DNA of 64,000 nucleotides from Dechloromonas sp. TW-R-39-2 (GTDB lineage Bacteria > Pseudomonadota > Gammaproteobacteria > Burkholderiales > Rhodocyclaceae). The stretch covers positions 434,001-498,000 of the forward strand of contig NZ_CP045202.1 in NCBI RefSeq assembly GCF_016864195.1, in the 5' to 3' direction. Positions 36,742 to 48,573 of this stretch are shown here, piece by piece. Under the pieces are notes generated by a model, which was given only the letters and a program-made list of their open reading frames with translations, was not told where the DNA came from and searched no databases. A program made the translations under genes and the position numbers. Within the stretch, counting starts at the first letter, position 1; every line of letters starts with the position of its first letter.

Positions 36742-38648
36742 TCTTCGGTGTCCTCTTCGATCGCATCGCTGTCTTCCTTCGCTGCGCCGGCCGGCAGCTT
36801 GCCCAGCAGGTAGTAATCGAGCACCATCCGGGCAATTGGCGCTGCTGATTGAGCACCAAAACCGCCATTTTCAACCAGCACGGCGAGGGCAATCGTCGGT
36901 TTGTCGGCCGGGGCGTAGGCGATGAACAAGGCGTGGTCGCGCAATTCCTTTTTAACGGCCCCTTCCTTGTACTGAGCCCCCTTCAGGGAAAAAACCTGAG
37001 CCGTTCCGGTTTTACCGGCTGTTTCATAAGGCGCGCCGGCGAAAGCCCGCGTTCCTGTTCCTTCCTTGTTAACACCGACCATTGCCCGACGGATGACATC
37101 GACGTTCTGCTGCTTGAGCTGGAGATCGCGGATGGGCTGCGGCTCGACCGGGCGCTTTTCGCCTGTTTTGGTGTCGACGATGTAGCGCACAAGGTGCGGG
37201 CGGAACATGACCCCGTTATTGGCGACGGTTGCCGTCGCTTGAGCAAGTTGAATCGGGGTGTAGGCGTTGTAACCCTGACCGATCCCGATGGAAATCGTCT
37301 CGCCGGCATACCATTTCTGCTGCTCAGGTTTTTTGAAACGCTGCTTTTTCCACTCCTGCGAAGGCAGCACGCCTTTTGATTCGCCGTAATCATCCTTGCC
37401 GATATCGATACCGGTACGCTGGCCAAAACCAAGCTGGCCCATGAACTTGGCGATATTGTCGATCCCCATGTCATTGGCCAGGATGTAGTAATACGTATCG
37501 CAGGAATGGACGATGGATTTGTACATATCCACGCTGCCATGTCCGCCTTTTTTGTCGTCGCGGAACTGGTGATTGCCGAAATTGAAGTAGCCAGGATCAT
37601 TGATGGCCTGATTCGGCGTTCGCTTGCCCATTTCAAGAGCAGCAAGCGCCATGAAGGGTTTGAAGGTCGAGCCGGGAGGATAGGCGCCGTTGATCGCGCG
37701 GTTGACCATCGGTTTGCTTGGATGTTCGTTCAGTTCCCGCCAGTTTTCCGGGGTAATGCCATCGACAAAGAGATTGGGGTCGTACGTCGGATTTGAAACC
37801 AGAGCCAGAATACCGCCCGTCGAGGGTTCAATGGCAACCAGCGCCCCTTTGCGATCACCGAAGGCCTGTTCGGTAATTTGCTGGAGCTTGGCATCCAGCG
37901 TCAGGGCCAGATTGTTGCCGGAAACCGGGGCAATTCGTTTCAGACTGCGCAGGGCGCGGCCTCCGGCATCGATTTCGACTTCTTCGTAGCCGGTTTCACC
38001 ATGCAATTCAAACTCGTAATGCTGCTCCAGACCGGTTTTCCCGATGTGGTCGGTTCCTTTGTAGGTGGCCTGTTTTTCAGACTCTTCGATCCATTTCAGA
38101 TCGCGATCGGTGATGCGGCCAATGTAGCCGATGGCATGTGATGCAACATTGGCCAGCGGATATTGGCGGAACAGTCGGGCTTTGACCTCGATGCCGGGGA
38201 AGCGGTAACGCTGGGCGGCAAATTTGGCGACTTCGGCATCAGTCAGGCGAGTCCGGATGGGAATCGATTCAAAGTTCTTGGCCTCATCGAGCAGGCGCTT
38301 GAAACGTTTGCGATCTTTCGGCTGGATATCGATGATGGCCGACAACTCATCGATCGCCGTTTCAAGGTTGTCGACCTGAGACGGGGTGATTTCGAGCGTG
38401 AAGGCTGAGTAATTGCGTGCCAGAACCACGCCGTTACGGTCGGTGATCACGCCGCGATTGGGAACGATCGGAATTAGCGCAATGCGGTTGTCTTCGGCCC
38501 GGGTTCGGTAAAAGTCATAATGGATGACCTGCAGCCAGATGAAGCGACCGAGCAAAATGCCGAAGGCGAGCAGAACGGCAACCGCTGCGAAACCGACGCG
38601 GAAGCGGAATCGGTCGATATCGGCTTCGGGATTATGGAAATCGCCCAC
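36738..38648 (-). CDS. mrdA: Penicillin-binding protein 2 (elongasome transpeptidase)
   Basis: This 636-residue class B PBP crosslinks new peptidoglycan during lateral growth. It has an N-terminal TM anchor (about 20-42) and a pedestal domain. The transpeptidase motifs are SxxK at S327-K330 (PPGSTFKPF), SCD at 382-384 and KTG at 546-548 (GKTGTAQ). The C terminus is acidic. It follows mreD and overlaps rodA. Confidence 0.95.
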   Translation of the reverse strand: MGDFHNPEADIDRFRFRVGFAAVAVLLAFGILLGRFIWLQVIHYDFYRTRAEDNRIALIPIVPNRGVITDRNGVVLARNYSAFTLEITPSQVDNLETAIDELSAIIDIQPKDRKRFKRLLDEAKNFESIPIRTRLTDAEVAKFAAQRYRFPGIEVKARLFRQYPLANVASHAIGYIGRITDRDLKWIEESEKQATYKGTDHIGKTGLEQHYEFELHGETGYEEVEIDAGGRALRSLKRIAPVSGNNLALTLDAKLQQITEQAFGDRKGALVAIEPSTGGILALVSNPTYDPNLFVDGITPENWRELNEHPSKPMVNRAINGAYPPGSTFKPFMALAALEMGKRTPNQAINDPGYFNFGNHQFRDDKKGGHGSVDMYKSIVHSCDTYYYILANDMGIDNIAKFMGQLGFGQRTGIDIGKDDYGESKGVLPSQEWKKQRFKKPEQQKWYAGETISIGIGQGYNAYTPIQLAQATATVANNGVMFRPHLVRYIVDTKTGEKRPVEPQPIRDLQLKQQNVDVIRRAMVGVNKEGTGTRAFAGAPYETAGKTGTAQVFSLKGAQYKEGAVKKELRDHALFIAYAPADKPTIALAVLVENGGFGAQSAAPIARMVLDYYLLGKLPAGAAKEDSDAIEEDTEE

Positions 38649-38660
38649 GGGCTGATCCTG

Positions 38661-39182
38661 TTAAATCGGTCGGTCGGGGTCCTGCTCGACCGGCTGGTAC
38701 TGTGGCAGAAGCAGGATGAACGTGGCGGGAATCCAGAGCAGGGTCGCGACGAATGGGGCAATGAAATAACCCCAGCCCGGAAAATCCGCACCCACGGCCA
38801 AGCGCATCAGGGCCTGGACGAGTTGGGCGGCAAACAGTAGCGGCATGACCTGCAAAGCCTGCTGGATCAGTGGAAACCAGAGCAGGCGGCGCGACAGGGC
38901 AGCCGAGGCATAGGCCAGCAGGACATACGAAAAACAGTGCTGGCCGAGAACGGCGCCATCGGCCACATCCATCAACAGACCCATGATGAAGGCCCAGCCC
39001 ATGCCGACACGGCGGAATTCACGGACGCTCCAGAAACACAACACCAGCGCGACCCAGTCCGGCATGCCGGGCCAGTTGGCCGTGGGCAGAAAATTGAGCA
39101 GCAAGGCAGCGATCAGGCTCAGAAAAATGAACCATGGGCGGACTGGGAGCAGAATGCGTGAGGAAGAAAAGGTTGGTTGCAT
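38661..39182 (-). CDS. mreD: Rod shape-determining protein MreD
   Basis: This 173-residue membrane protein has about five hydrophobic helices and is part of the MreBCD-RodA elongasome. WPGMPDWVALVLCFW and GWAFIMGLLMDVADGAVLGQH fit the MreD family. It starts one base into the mreC stop and precedes mrdA. Sequence is less conserved than its neighbours, so position strengthens the call. Confidence 0.9.
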   Translation of the reverse strand: MQPTFSSSRILLPVRPWFIFLSLIAALLLNFLPTANWPGMPDWVALVLCFWSVREFRRVGMGWAFIMGLLMDVADGAVLGQHCFSYVLLAYASAALSRRLLWFPLIQQALQVMPLLFAAQLVQALMRLAVGADFPGWGYFIAPFVATLLWIPATFILLLPQYQPVEQDPDRPI

Positions 39183-40117
39183 CAGTTGCTCTTCATGCCG
39201 CGTTTTTTCTTGACGCGTTGCCCGGCCTTTTCTCCGCTGTCACCCCGGCTGCGAGATTCGGGTGGAGCAGGAGGCAGTGGCTGACGTGGATCGAGAATCA
39301 TCATTTCGCCGAAATTCTCGACCCCGGCAACCGGTACGCAGAAAATTCGGGCAAATGAATAGGCGCTATCGCGTTCGATATTGATCACCTTGGCCACCGG
39401 AAACCCCGGTAGGAAAATGCCATCCAGGCCGGATGTGACGAGCACATCACCGACCTGTACATCGGCATTGGCCGGCATGTAGCGCAATTCGAGCTGGCCG
39501 TTGCCAAGACCGAAAACGACCGAGCGTTGACCGCTGCGCACGATCTGGACTGGCACGGCCTGGTCCTTGTCGGTAATTAGCGTGATTTCAGCCGAGAACG
39601 GAAAGACGCGCGTCACCTGGCCGACGACGCCGGTTTCATCGATAGCCGGCTGGCCGGAAACGATGCCGGATTGCTGGCCCTTGTCGACGATCACCTTGCG
39701 GGAAAAAGGATCGCGGGCAGTGTAGAGAATCTGGGCAACCTGTCCGTTGGCTTTCTCGCGTTCCTTGACGGTGAGCAGTTTGCGCAGGCGCTCGTTTTCA
39801 GCCTCAAGTTGAACCAGTCGTTGTAGATTGGGCGCGGTATTGAGTTGCGCGTGCTTGAGTTCGAGATTCTCGTTCTGCAGCGCTTGCAAGCCTTGCAGAT
39901 AATTGGCTGCATAGTCGACCAGGCTGCCCGGTGTCTGGGCAACGCGCTGAACAGGATCGACCAGCAGGGCAATGCTCTGGCGGACCAGGTCGAGGCTGCG
40001 GAAACGCAAATCGAGCACGAACGTCGCCAGTGAGATGGCGACGTAGAAAGTCAGGAGGGCCAGCGGTGCTGGCCCTCGCTTGAAGAACGGTGGAGGAGCG
40101 TGGTCGATGCCGGCCAT
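39182..40117 (-). CDS. mreC: Rod shape-determining protein MreC
   Basis: This 311-residue bitopic protein has a TM helix near residues 18-36, a coiled coil at about 75-115 (LQNENLELKHAQL, LEAENERLRKLL) and a periplasmic beta domain with GQPAIDETGVVGQVTRV and GDVLVTSGLDGIFLPGFPV. It links MreB to cell-wall synthases. The C-terminal tail is rich in Pro, Lys and Arg. It follows mreB by 33 bases. Confidence 0.94.
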   Translation of the reverse strand: MAGIDHAPPPFFKRGPAPLALLTFYVAISLATFVLDLRFRSLDLVRQSIALLVDPVQRVAQTPGSLVDYAANYLQGLQALQNENLELKHAQLNTAPNLQRLVQLEAENERLRKLLTVKEREKANGQVAQILYTARDPFSRKVIVDKGQQSGIVSGQPAIDETGVVGQVTRVFPFSAEITLITDKDQAVPVQIVRSGQRSVVFGLGNGQLELRYMPANADVQVGDVLVTSGLDGIFLPGFPVAKVINIERDSAYSFARIFCVPVAGVENFGEMMILDPRQPLPPAPPESRSRGDSGEKAGQRVKKKRGMKSN

Positions 40118-40150
40118 CGCGATCAGTACGTGTGTGCTGCGGTCGACTGA

Positions 40151-43044
<2,894 letters not shown>

Positions 43045-43046
43045 GC

Positions 43047-43583
43047 ATGCGTTTTAGCTGGGCGCCGCTCGCGCTGCTCTTGCTTGTCGGTGCTTGTGCC
43101 GAGGTCGAGAAGCAGCCGGAAAGCGGGGCGCCTGCAGAAACGGCGGTCGACAGCGTGTCGACCGCGGAAGAGACGCCGAAATTCAAGAATTCGACGCTCA
43201 AGTACCTGGCCAACCGCAAGCTCAAGCCACAGCCGACCCGGCCGCTCAACGTCAAATCGAAATGCTCGCATCGCGATGCCATCGGTACGACAACGAAGCT
43301 TGATCTGCTGGTCAAGGAGGCGCAGGTCAAGACCTTTGCCGCCCAGGTGGCGATCAAGGGTTACGGCACCTGCCGCTTCAATCTGGCTGATTTCGAGCAG
43401 ACCGAAAAATTGCCCCAGGCCCTGCTCAAGCACAAGCGCGACGACGGTTGTCTGGTCCGCATGTGGGAGCAGGGGCCCAAAGTAACGATTGCTTTCAACA
43501 GTTGCCCGAAGTCCTGCGAAGGGGATGCTTTCAGCTATCTCTGGCCGATCATGGTCGAGCAGAAATCAGGGCGTTGTTTCTGA
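43047..43583 (+). CDS. Putative lipoprotein of unknown function
   Basis: This 178-residue protein has a signal peptide with lipobox VGAC (C17). A low-complexity Glu/Thr-rich linker follows, then a C-terminal domain with Cys at KCSHRDA, GTCRF, GCLVRMW, SCPKSC and GRCF, about six Cys likely to form disulfides in the periplasm. It sits between gatA and gatB, with two-base and twelve-base gaps, so it is co-transcribed with them. I do not recognise the domain and see no link to tRNA amidation. Confidence 0.75.
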   Translation: MRFSWAPLALLLLVGACAEVEKQPESGAPAETAVDSVSTAEETPKFKNSTLKYLANRKLKPQPTRPLNVKSKCSHRDAIGTTTKLDLLVKEAQVKTFAAQVAIKGYGTCRFNLADFEQTEKLPQALLKHKRDDGCLVRMWEQGPKVTIAFNSCPKSCEGDAFSYLWPIMVEQKSGRCF

Positions 43584-43595
43584 ACGGATAGAACT

Positions 43596-45050
43596 ATGAA
43601 CCAGTGGGAAGTCGTAATTGGCATCGAAACGCACGCGCAACTGGCGACCGTTTCCAAAATTTTCTCCGGCGCATCGACCGCCTTCGGCGCCGAGCCGAAT
43701 ACCCAGGCTTGCGCGGTCGACCTCGCTTTGCCGGGCGTTTTGCCGGTGCTCAACAAGAAGGCCGTCGAGTGCGCCATTCGCTTCGGCCTGGCGATTGATG
43801 CCGAAGTCGCCAAAAAATCGGTCTTCGCCCGCAAGAACTACTTCTACCCCGATCTGCCCAAGGGCTACCAGATCAGCCAGATGGATCTGCCGGTCGTGGT
43901 TGGCGGCAAGATCACATTGCAGGTTGGCCAGGGCGACAAGGCTTACGAAAAGGTCGTCAGCCTGACCCGCGCCCACCTCGAAGAGGATGCCGGCAAATCG
44001 CTGCACGAAGATTTCCAGGGCAAGTCCGGGATCGATCTGAACCGGGCTGGCACACCGCTACTGGAGATCGTTTCCGAGCCCGACATGCGCTCGTCCGATG
44101 AAGCCGTGGCCTATGCCAAGTCGCTGCATGCGCTGGTTCAGTGGATCGGTATCTGCGATGGCAACATGCAGGAAGGCTCTTTCCGCTGCGATGCCAACGT
44201 TTCGGTTCGCCCGAAAGGCCAGGCCGAATTCGGTACGCGCCGCGAGATCAAGAACCTGAACTCCTTCCGTTTCCTCAAGGAAGCGATCGATTTCGAAGTC
44301 CAGTGGCAAATTAACGAAATCGAAGAAGGCCGCAAGATCCAGCAGGCGACGGTGCTGTTCGATCCGGATAGTGGCGAGACGCGGATGATGCGCAGCAAGG
44401 AAGACGCGCACGATTACCGTTACTTCCCCGATCCCGACCTGCTGCCGCTGATCATTTCGGCCGACTGGATCGACCGCGTACGCAGCGAAATGCCGGAATT
44501 GCCCGGCCAGATGCGTGACCGTTTCATCAACGAGCTGGGCTTGTCAGCCTACGACGCCGCAACGCTGACGGCGAGCCAGGAAATGGCCGCGTATTTTGAG
44601 TCGACCGTGGCAGTGGCCGGCAAAGCCAGTGCCAAGCCCTGTGCCAACTGGGTGATGGTCGATCTGGCCGCACGCCTCAACAAGGAAGGCCAGGAAATCG
44701 GTACTTCGCCGGTTACCGCTCAGCAACTGGGCGGTCTGATCCTGCGCATCGCCGACAACACCATTTCCAACAACATCGCCAAGAAAGTCTTCGATGCGTT
44801 GTGGACCGGCGAGGGCGACACAGCTGACGAGATCATCGACAAGCAAGGGCTGAAGCAGATTACCGATAGCGGCGCTATCGAGGCGATTGTCGATCAGGTG
44901 CTGGCGGCGAATCCAGCCAATGTCGCCGAATTCAAGGCGGGCAAGGAAAAAGCCTTCAATGCACTGGTCGGTCAGGTGATGAAGGCTGCCAAGGGCAAGG
45001 CCAATCCACAACAGGTCAACGACCTGTTGCGCCAGAAACTGACGGCCTGA
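43596..45050 (+). CDS. gatB: Amidotransferase subunit B
   Basis: This 484-residue GatB phosphorylates and amidates the tRNA-bound Glu/Asp. It shows [13 protein letters not shown] at the start, then [39 protein letters not shown] and the C-terminal YqeY-like helical tail (about 340-484) that contacts tRNA. It ends directly against the convergent DUF4124-like gene. Confidence 0.96.
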   Translation: MNQWEVVIGIETHAQLATVSKIFSGASTAFGAEPNTQACAVDLALPGVLPVLNKKAVECAIRFGLAIDAEVAKKSVFARKNYFYPDLPKGYQISQMDLPVVVGGKITLQVGQGDKAYEKVVSLTRAHLEEDAGKSLHEDFQGKSGIDLNRAGTPLLEIVSEPDMRSSDEAVAYAKSLHALVQWIGICDGNMQEGSFRCDANVSVRPKGQAEFGTRREIKNLNSFRFLKEAIDFEVQWQINEIEEGRKIQQATVLFDPDSGETRMMRSKEDAHDYRYFPDPDLLPLIISADWIDRVRSEMPELPGQMRDRFINELGLSAYDAATLTASQEMAAYFESTVAVAGKASAKPCANWVMVDLAARLNKEGQEIGTSPVTAQQLGGLILRIADNTISNNIAKKVFDALWTGEGDTADEIIDKQGLKQITDSGAIEAIVDQVLAANPANVAEFKAGKEKAFNALVGQVMKAAKGKANPQQVNDLLRQKLTA

Positions 45051-45701
45051 TCAGGGGCGACGTGGGGCCGCGCCGTTGTTTGGCGCGGTCGACGAGGTTT
45101 TTCCAGTCAATTCCTGATAGCGTTTGCGGTCGGCATCGTATTTGTTGCGAACGGTCGTGAAATCCTGCTTCTTGACGTTGAGCAACTCTTGCTGGACCTT
45201 GATTTCGTTGTCCAGCGTGCGCAGTTCCTTGTCCAGTTCTGGTGGCAAGGCTTTCTTTTTGTAGAACTCGGCTTCAGCCTCGGCCTTTTTGCGCTTTTTG
45301 CGTGCGATATCGATCTGGGCCTGCGCTGCTGCAATCGCCTGATTGATATCGGCTTCAGCATTGCGCTGGGAAATATCGATGTCCTGAGGGGTGGCGTAAG
45401 TGTCAAGCAGGGCTTGATCCTTGCGGCGCTGTTCGCGGTTGGCTTCCTCAAGCTTGGCTTGCTGGCGTTTCTCAGCAATCTGCTCGGCTTTTTGCTCGGC
45501 CGTCAGCGGCGGCCCGACTTCCTTCAGGACGTTGCCGCCGGCATCGAAAATCTTGTAACCCCGGCCGCGACACTGATCGGGCAGGGTGTCGGCACAAATC
45601 CGCCGGCCAGTGGCCGGGTCCTGACAGCAATAGGATTCTCCGGCAGCCTGGACGGACCCTGCCAGCAGCAAGAGCAGAGGGCCGATCAGCAGCTTAGACA
45701 T
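45051..45701 (-). CDS. Exported coiled-coil protein with N-terminal DUF4124-like Cys region
   Basis: This 216-residue protein has a signal peptide ([19 protein letters not shown]). A Cys-rich segment ([21 protein letters not shown]) resembles DUF4124-type domains, and a long charged helix follows (about 75-195), with [12 protein letters not shown] and [15 protein letters not shown] indicating a coiled coil. I chose the ATG before the signal peptide; it overlaps the pyrE 3' end by eight bases. Function is unknown; it resembles the truncated Ala/Glu-rich protein at the left edge in style. Confidence 0.75.
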   Translation of the reverse strand: MSKLLIGPLLLLLAGSVQAAGESYCCQDPATGRRICADTLPDQCRGRGYKIFDAGGNVLKEVGPPLTAEQKAEQIAEKRQQAKLEEANREQRRKDQALLDTYATPQDIDISQRNAEADINQAIAAAQAQIDIARKKRKKAEAEAEFYKKKALPPELDKELRTLDNEIKVQQELLNVKKQDFTTVRNKYDADRKRYQELTGKTSSTAPNNGAAPRRP

Positions 45702-46335
45702 CGACGCCGTATTGCTCCCGGTAATGAGCGACAGCGGCGCGGTGTGCGCCAAATTCCGCATTGTGCTCCAGGTAGGCCATCAAGTCGGCCAGGCCGGCTA
45801 CGGCAATGACTGGAATGCCGTAGTCGCGCTGGACCTCCTGGACTGCCGACAAATCGCCTTGGCCACGTTCCTGGCGGTCAAGTGCGATCAGTACACCCGC
45901 CGGGGTGGCGCCGGCAGCGCGGATCAGTTCAACCGATTCACGTACCGAGGTGCCTGCCGAAATGACGTCGTCGACGATCAGGACGCGCCCCTGCAGCGGT
46001 GCGCCGACGATGTTCCCGCCTTCGCCGTGATCCTTGGCTTCCTTGCGGTTGAAGGCGAACGAATAGTTTTGACCGCGCTGGGCCAGGCCAATCGAAATCG
46101 CCGCAACCAGCGGGATGCCCTTATAGGCCGGGCCGAACAACATGTCGAAACTGACCCCGCCGACCTCGGCCGCTTTGGCGTAAAATTCGGCCAGTTGCCC
46201 GAGCGAATTGCCGTCGTTGAACAAGCCGGCATTAAAGAAGTAGGGCGACATCCGCCCTGCCTTGGTTTTGAATTCCCCAAAGCGTAGCACCTTGCAGCCG
46301 AGGGCGAATTTGATGAAATCCTGACGAAAATCCAT
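45694..46335 (-). CDS. pyrE: Orotate phosphoribosyltransferase
   Basis: This 213-residue enzyme joins orotate to PRPP to make OMP in pyrimidine synthesis. The PRPP loop [13 protein letters not shown] and the N-terminal [17 protein letters not shown] are clear. It is divergent from the exonuclease gene with 46 bases between starts. Confidence 0.96.
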   Translation of the reverse strand: MDFRQDFIKFALGCKVLRFGEFKTKAGRMSPYFFNAGLFNDGNSLGQLAEFYAKAAEVGGVSFDMLFGPAYKGIPLVAAISIGLAQRGQNYSFAFNRKEAKDHGEGGNIVGAPLQGRVLIVDDVISAGTSVRESVELIRAAGATPAGVLIALDRQERGQGDLSAVQEVQRDYGIPVIAVAGLADLMAYLEHNAEFGAHRAAVAHYREQYGVDV

Positions 46336-46381
46336 AATCTTCCATTCTCCATGGCCGTGAATTCAGGCCAGTTAGAAGCCA

Positions 46382-47179
46382 ATGTTACGCATCATCTCCC
46401 TGAATCTCAATGGCATCCGCTCCGCATGGAGCAAAAATGTGCTTCCCTGGTCTGTGCTCCAGCAAGCCGACATCATTTGTTTGCAGGAATTGAAGGCGCA
46501 GATTCCCGATTTGTCGAGCGAAATGCTTGCGCCGAATGGCATGTACGCGGTTTATCACTGCGCCGAGAAAAAAGGCTATAGCGGCGTGGGCATCTGGAGC
46601 AAGAACAAGCCGGATCGGGTGATCGAAGGTTTTGATGGTGGTGAGTTCGACACCGAGGGGCGCTACATTCAGGCTGATTTCGGTAATTTGTCGGTGATCT
46701 CGCTGTACCTGCCTTCCGGCTCCTCGTCACCCGAGCGTCAGGAAGCCAAGTTCCGCTTTCTTGATGTCTTCTTCCCGAAAATGCAGGCTCTGCGTGCCGA
46801 GGGGCGCGAAGTTGTTCTTTGCGGCGACTGGAATATTGCGCATCACGAGATTGATCTGAAAAACTGGAAGGGCAATCGCAAAAATAGCGGTTTCCTGCCC
46901 GAAGAACGCGCCTGGTTGAGTCGTGTGTTTGATGAACTGGGCTGGGTCGATGTTTACCGTCGCTTGTACCCGGATGTCGGCGAGGCGTCTTATACGTGGT
47001 GGAGCAATCGCGGGCAGGCCTGGGCCAAGAATGTTGGTTGGCGGATCGACTACCAGATTGCAACACCGGGTATTGCCGCGGCGGCGAAAGAGGCATCGGT
47101 CTATAAGGCGGAACGCTTTTCCGACCATGCTCCCCTGATTATCGATTACGAATACTTGCTGCCCGGTGATGCGAATTGA
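46382..47179 (+). CDS. xth: Exodeoxyribonuclease III family (AP endonuclease)
   Basis: This 265-residue enzyme of the endonuclease/exonuclease/phosphatase fold nicks DNA at abasic sites and removes 3' blocks. It has ISLNLNGIRSA at the start, metal Glu in LQELKAQ, CGDWNIAHHEIDL with Asp/Asn ligands, and SDHAPL with the catalytic His. Length and LNLNGIRSA match the ExoA/XthA group. A GNAT or lipid partner is not implied by its neighbours. Confidence 0.94.
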   Translation: MLRIISLNLNGIRSAWSKNVLPWSVLQQADIICLQELKAQIPDLSSEMLAPNGMYAVYHCAEKKGYSGVGIWSKNKPDRVIEGFDGGEFDTEGRYIQADFGNLSVISLYLPSGSSSPERQEAKFRFLDVFFPKMQALRAEGREVVLCGDWNIAHHEIDLKNWKGNRKNSGFLPEERAWLSRVFDELGWVDVYRRLYPDVGEASYTWWSNRGQAWAKNVGWRIDYQIATPGIAAAAKEASVYKAERFSDHAPLIIDYEYLLPGDAN

Positions 47180-47240
47180 TTTCGCTGCACGGACGGGCTA
47201 CCCTGTGTTCTTTGTTTAACTGCTCACAACGAGGTTGAAT

Positions 47241-47555
47241 ATGTCTGATGATATGACCCTGGCCAACAAGGAAAAGCTTGTCTCCGATCTGAAGGTCGTG
47301 ATTTCCGATACCGAAGAGTTGCTGCGTGCCACGGCGGGTGCTGCCGGTGAAAAGGTTGGCGAACTGCGTGAGCGCCTTGGTGTGCGTTTGCGCGATGCCA
47401 AGGAACGCGTGATCGACCTGGAAGTTGCCCTCGTCGACAAGACCAAGGCGGCTGCCCGTGCGACCGATGATTTCGTCCACGAAGAGCCATGGAAGGCCGT
47501 TGGTGTTGCTGCTGCACTCGGGCTGGCGCTCGGCGTACTGATCGGTCGTCGTTAA
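47241..47555 (+). CDS. DUF883 (ElaB/YqjD-like) membrane-anchored protein
   Basis: This 104-residue protein has a long amphipathic helical region and a C-terminal TM anchor (about 82-101, WKAVGVAAALGLALGVLIGRR). ElaB/YqjD proteins tether ribosomes to the inner membrane in stationary phase. GAGG precedes the ATG. It leads a four-gene group with the YqjE-like, YqjK-like and DUF-type neighbours, as in enterobacterial yqjCDEK. Confidence 0.86.
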   Translation: MSDDMTLANKEKLVSDLKVVISDTEELLRATAGAAGEKVGELRERLGVRLRDAKERVIDLEVALVDKTKAAARATDDFVHEEPWKAVGVAAALGLALGVLIGRR

Positions 47556-47558
47556 TTC

Positions 47559-47966
47559 ATGACGCAACCGACAGGTAGCGAAGGGGCGCGCGAGGGCCTC
47601 TTCCCTGCCTTGAAGAACCTGATCGCGACTTTGCTGGCGATCGGCAAGACGCGCGCTGAATTGCTGGTCAATGAGCTTGAGGAAGAGAAGTATCGCCTCA
47701 TGTCGCTTTGGTCGAAGGCAATCGGTGCCGCGTTTCTGCTTGCCGTTGGCGTGATCATGGCCGTTTTCTGCCTGGCACTGGCGCTCTGGGAGCACCGTGT
47801 TGCTGTTTTCGGTATCTTTGCCGTGCTCTTCATTATCGGTGGCTTGCTGCTGATTTTTTCGCTGAAGAGTCAGGCGGCCCAGCCGAGCAAACTGTTTCGG
47901 GCCAGTCTGGCCGAACTTGAGGCCGACATGGCCCAGTTGCGTCGTCGCGGGAAAGACCAGTCCTGA
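47559..47966 (+). CDS. YqjE/phage-holin-family (DUF1469) membrane protein
   Basis: This 135-residue protein has a helical N-terminal part, two TM helices (about 52-77 and 83-105) and a charged C terminus. Despite the holin family name, chromosomal YqjE-type members are not phage genes. It follows the DUF883 gene by three bases and overlaps the next gene by one base. Confidence 0.85.
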   Translation: MTQPTGSEGAREGLFPALKNLIATLLAIGKTRAELLVNELEEEKYRLMSLWSKAIGAAFLLAVGVIMAVFCLALALWEHRVAVFGIFAVLFIIGGLLLIFSLKSQAAQPSKLFRASLAELEADMAQLRRRGKDQS

Positions 47967-48259
47967 TGCAGGAAAAACGCCTGACCCTCGCGACGCGACA
48001 CGGTGCCTTGCGCGCGCGTATCGAGCAACAGCGTCACCAGCTTGCCGCGCATGCCGCACCGCTGGAGGCTGCGCTGGCGCGGGGGGATAGCGTCCTGCGT
48101 GGTGTTGACTGGCTGAAGCATCATCCGGCCGCTGTTGGTGCCGCGGTAGCTGCAGTTGTTGTTGCCCGTCCCGCACGGGCATGGCGTTGGGCCAAGCGTG
48201 GCTTGTTTGTCTGGCGGGGTTGGCAGGCGTTGCGAAATTCTCTCGTTGGCGGGCGTTGA
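47966..48259 (+). CDS. YqjK-like small membrane-associated protein
   Basis: This 97-residue protein has an Arg/Gln-rich helical N terminus and an Ala/Val-rich segment (about 54-70) able to span the membrane, followed by a basic tail. Its position after DUF883 and YqjE-like genes suggests the YqjK family. Function is not known. It overlaps the upstream gene by one base. Confidence 0.7.
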   Translation: MQEKRLTLATRHGALRARIEQQRHQLAAHAAPLEAALARGDSVLRGVDWLKHHPAAVGAAVAAVVVARPARAWRWAKRGLFVWRGWQALRNSLVGGR

Positions 48260-48261
48260 CC

Positions 48262-48573
48262 GTGACAGAGGGGGAGCGCATCGAGGCCGTTTTGCCTGGC
48301 TGGTGGCAGCAAATGCTGTCGGCTCAGCGGCGTGAAGTCAGGCGGGTTTTATCCGAGTTGTTGTCGACGCGCGGCATGATGCCGTTGCTGATGAAAGTCC
48401 GGAACGGCGGTCAGTGGACGCCGGAGGAAAAGGACGAGATTCTCGGCCATATGCGCCGCATGGTGCATCTCTCGCCTTACCTTGTCGTGATGATCATGCC
48501 CGGTTCAATGCTGTTCTTGCCGGTTTATGCCTGGTGGCTGGACCGGCGACGCCTCAAGCGGGATGATGAGTAA
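48262..48573 (+). CDS. Small LETM1-like membrane protein of unknown function
   Basis: This 103-residue protein has a basic helical N terminus, then WTPEEKDEILGHMRRMVHLSPYLVVMIMPGSML. This resembles the LETM1-like membrane region, including a Pro-containing TM helix and the FLPVYAWWLDRRR end. GTG directly after the YqjK stop is taken as start; an ATG 27 codons upstream would overlap yqjK. Its end overlaps convergent ampG by 20 bases. Confidence 0.6.
   Translation: MTEGERIEAVLPGWWQQMLSAQRREVRRVLSELLSTRGMMPLLMKVRNGGQWTPEEKDEILGHMRRMVHLSPYLVVMIMPGSMLFLPVYAWWLDRRRLKRDDE

Noticed and set aside
47559..47966. Phage holin
   Set aside because: The holin-family name applies to the DUF1469 fold; neighbours are chromosomal envelope genes, with no other phage genes.
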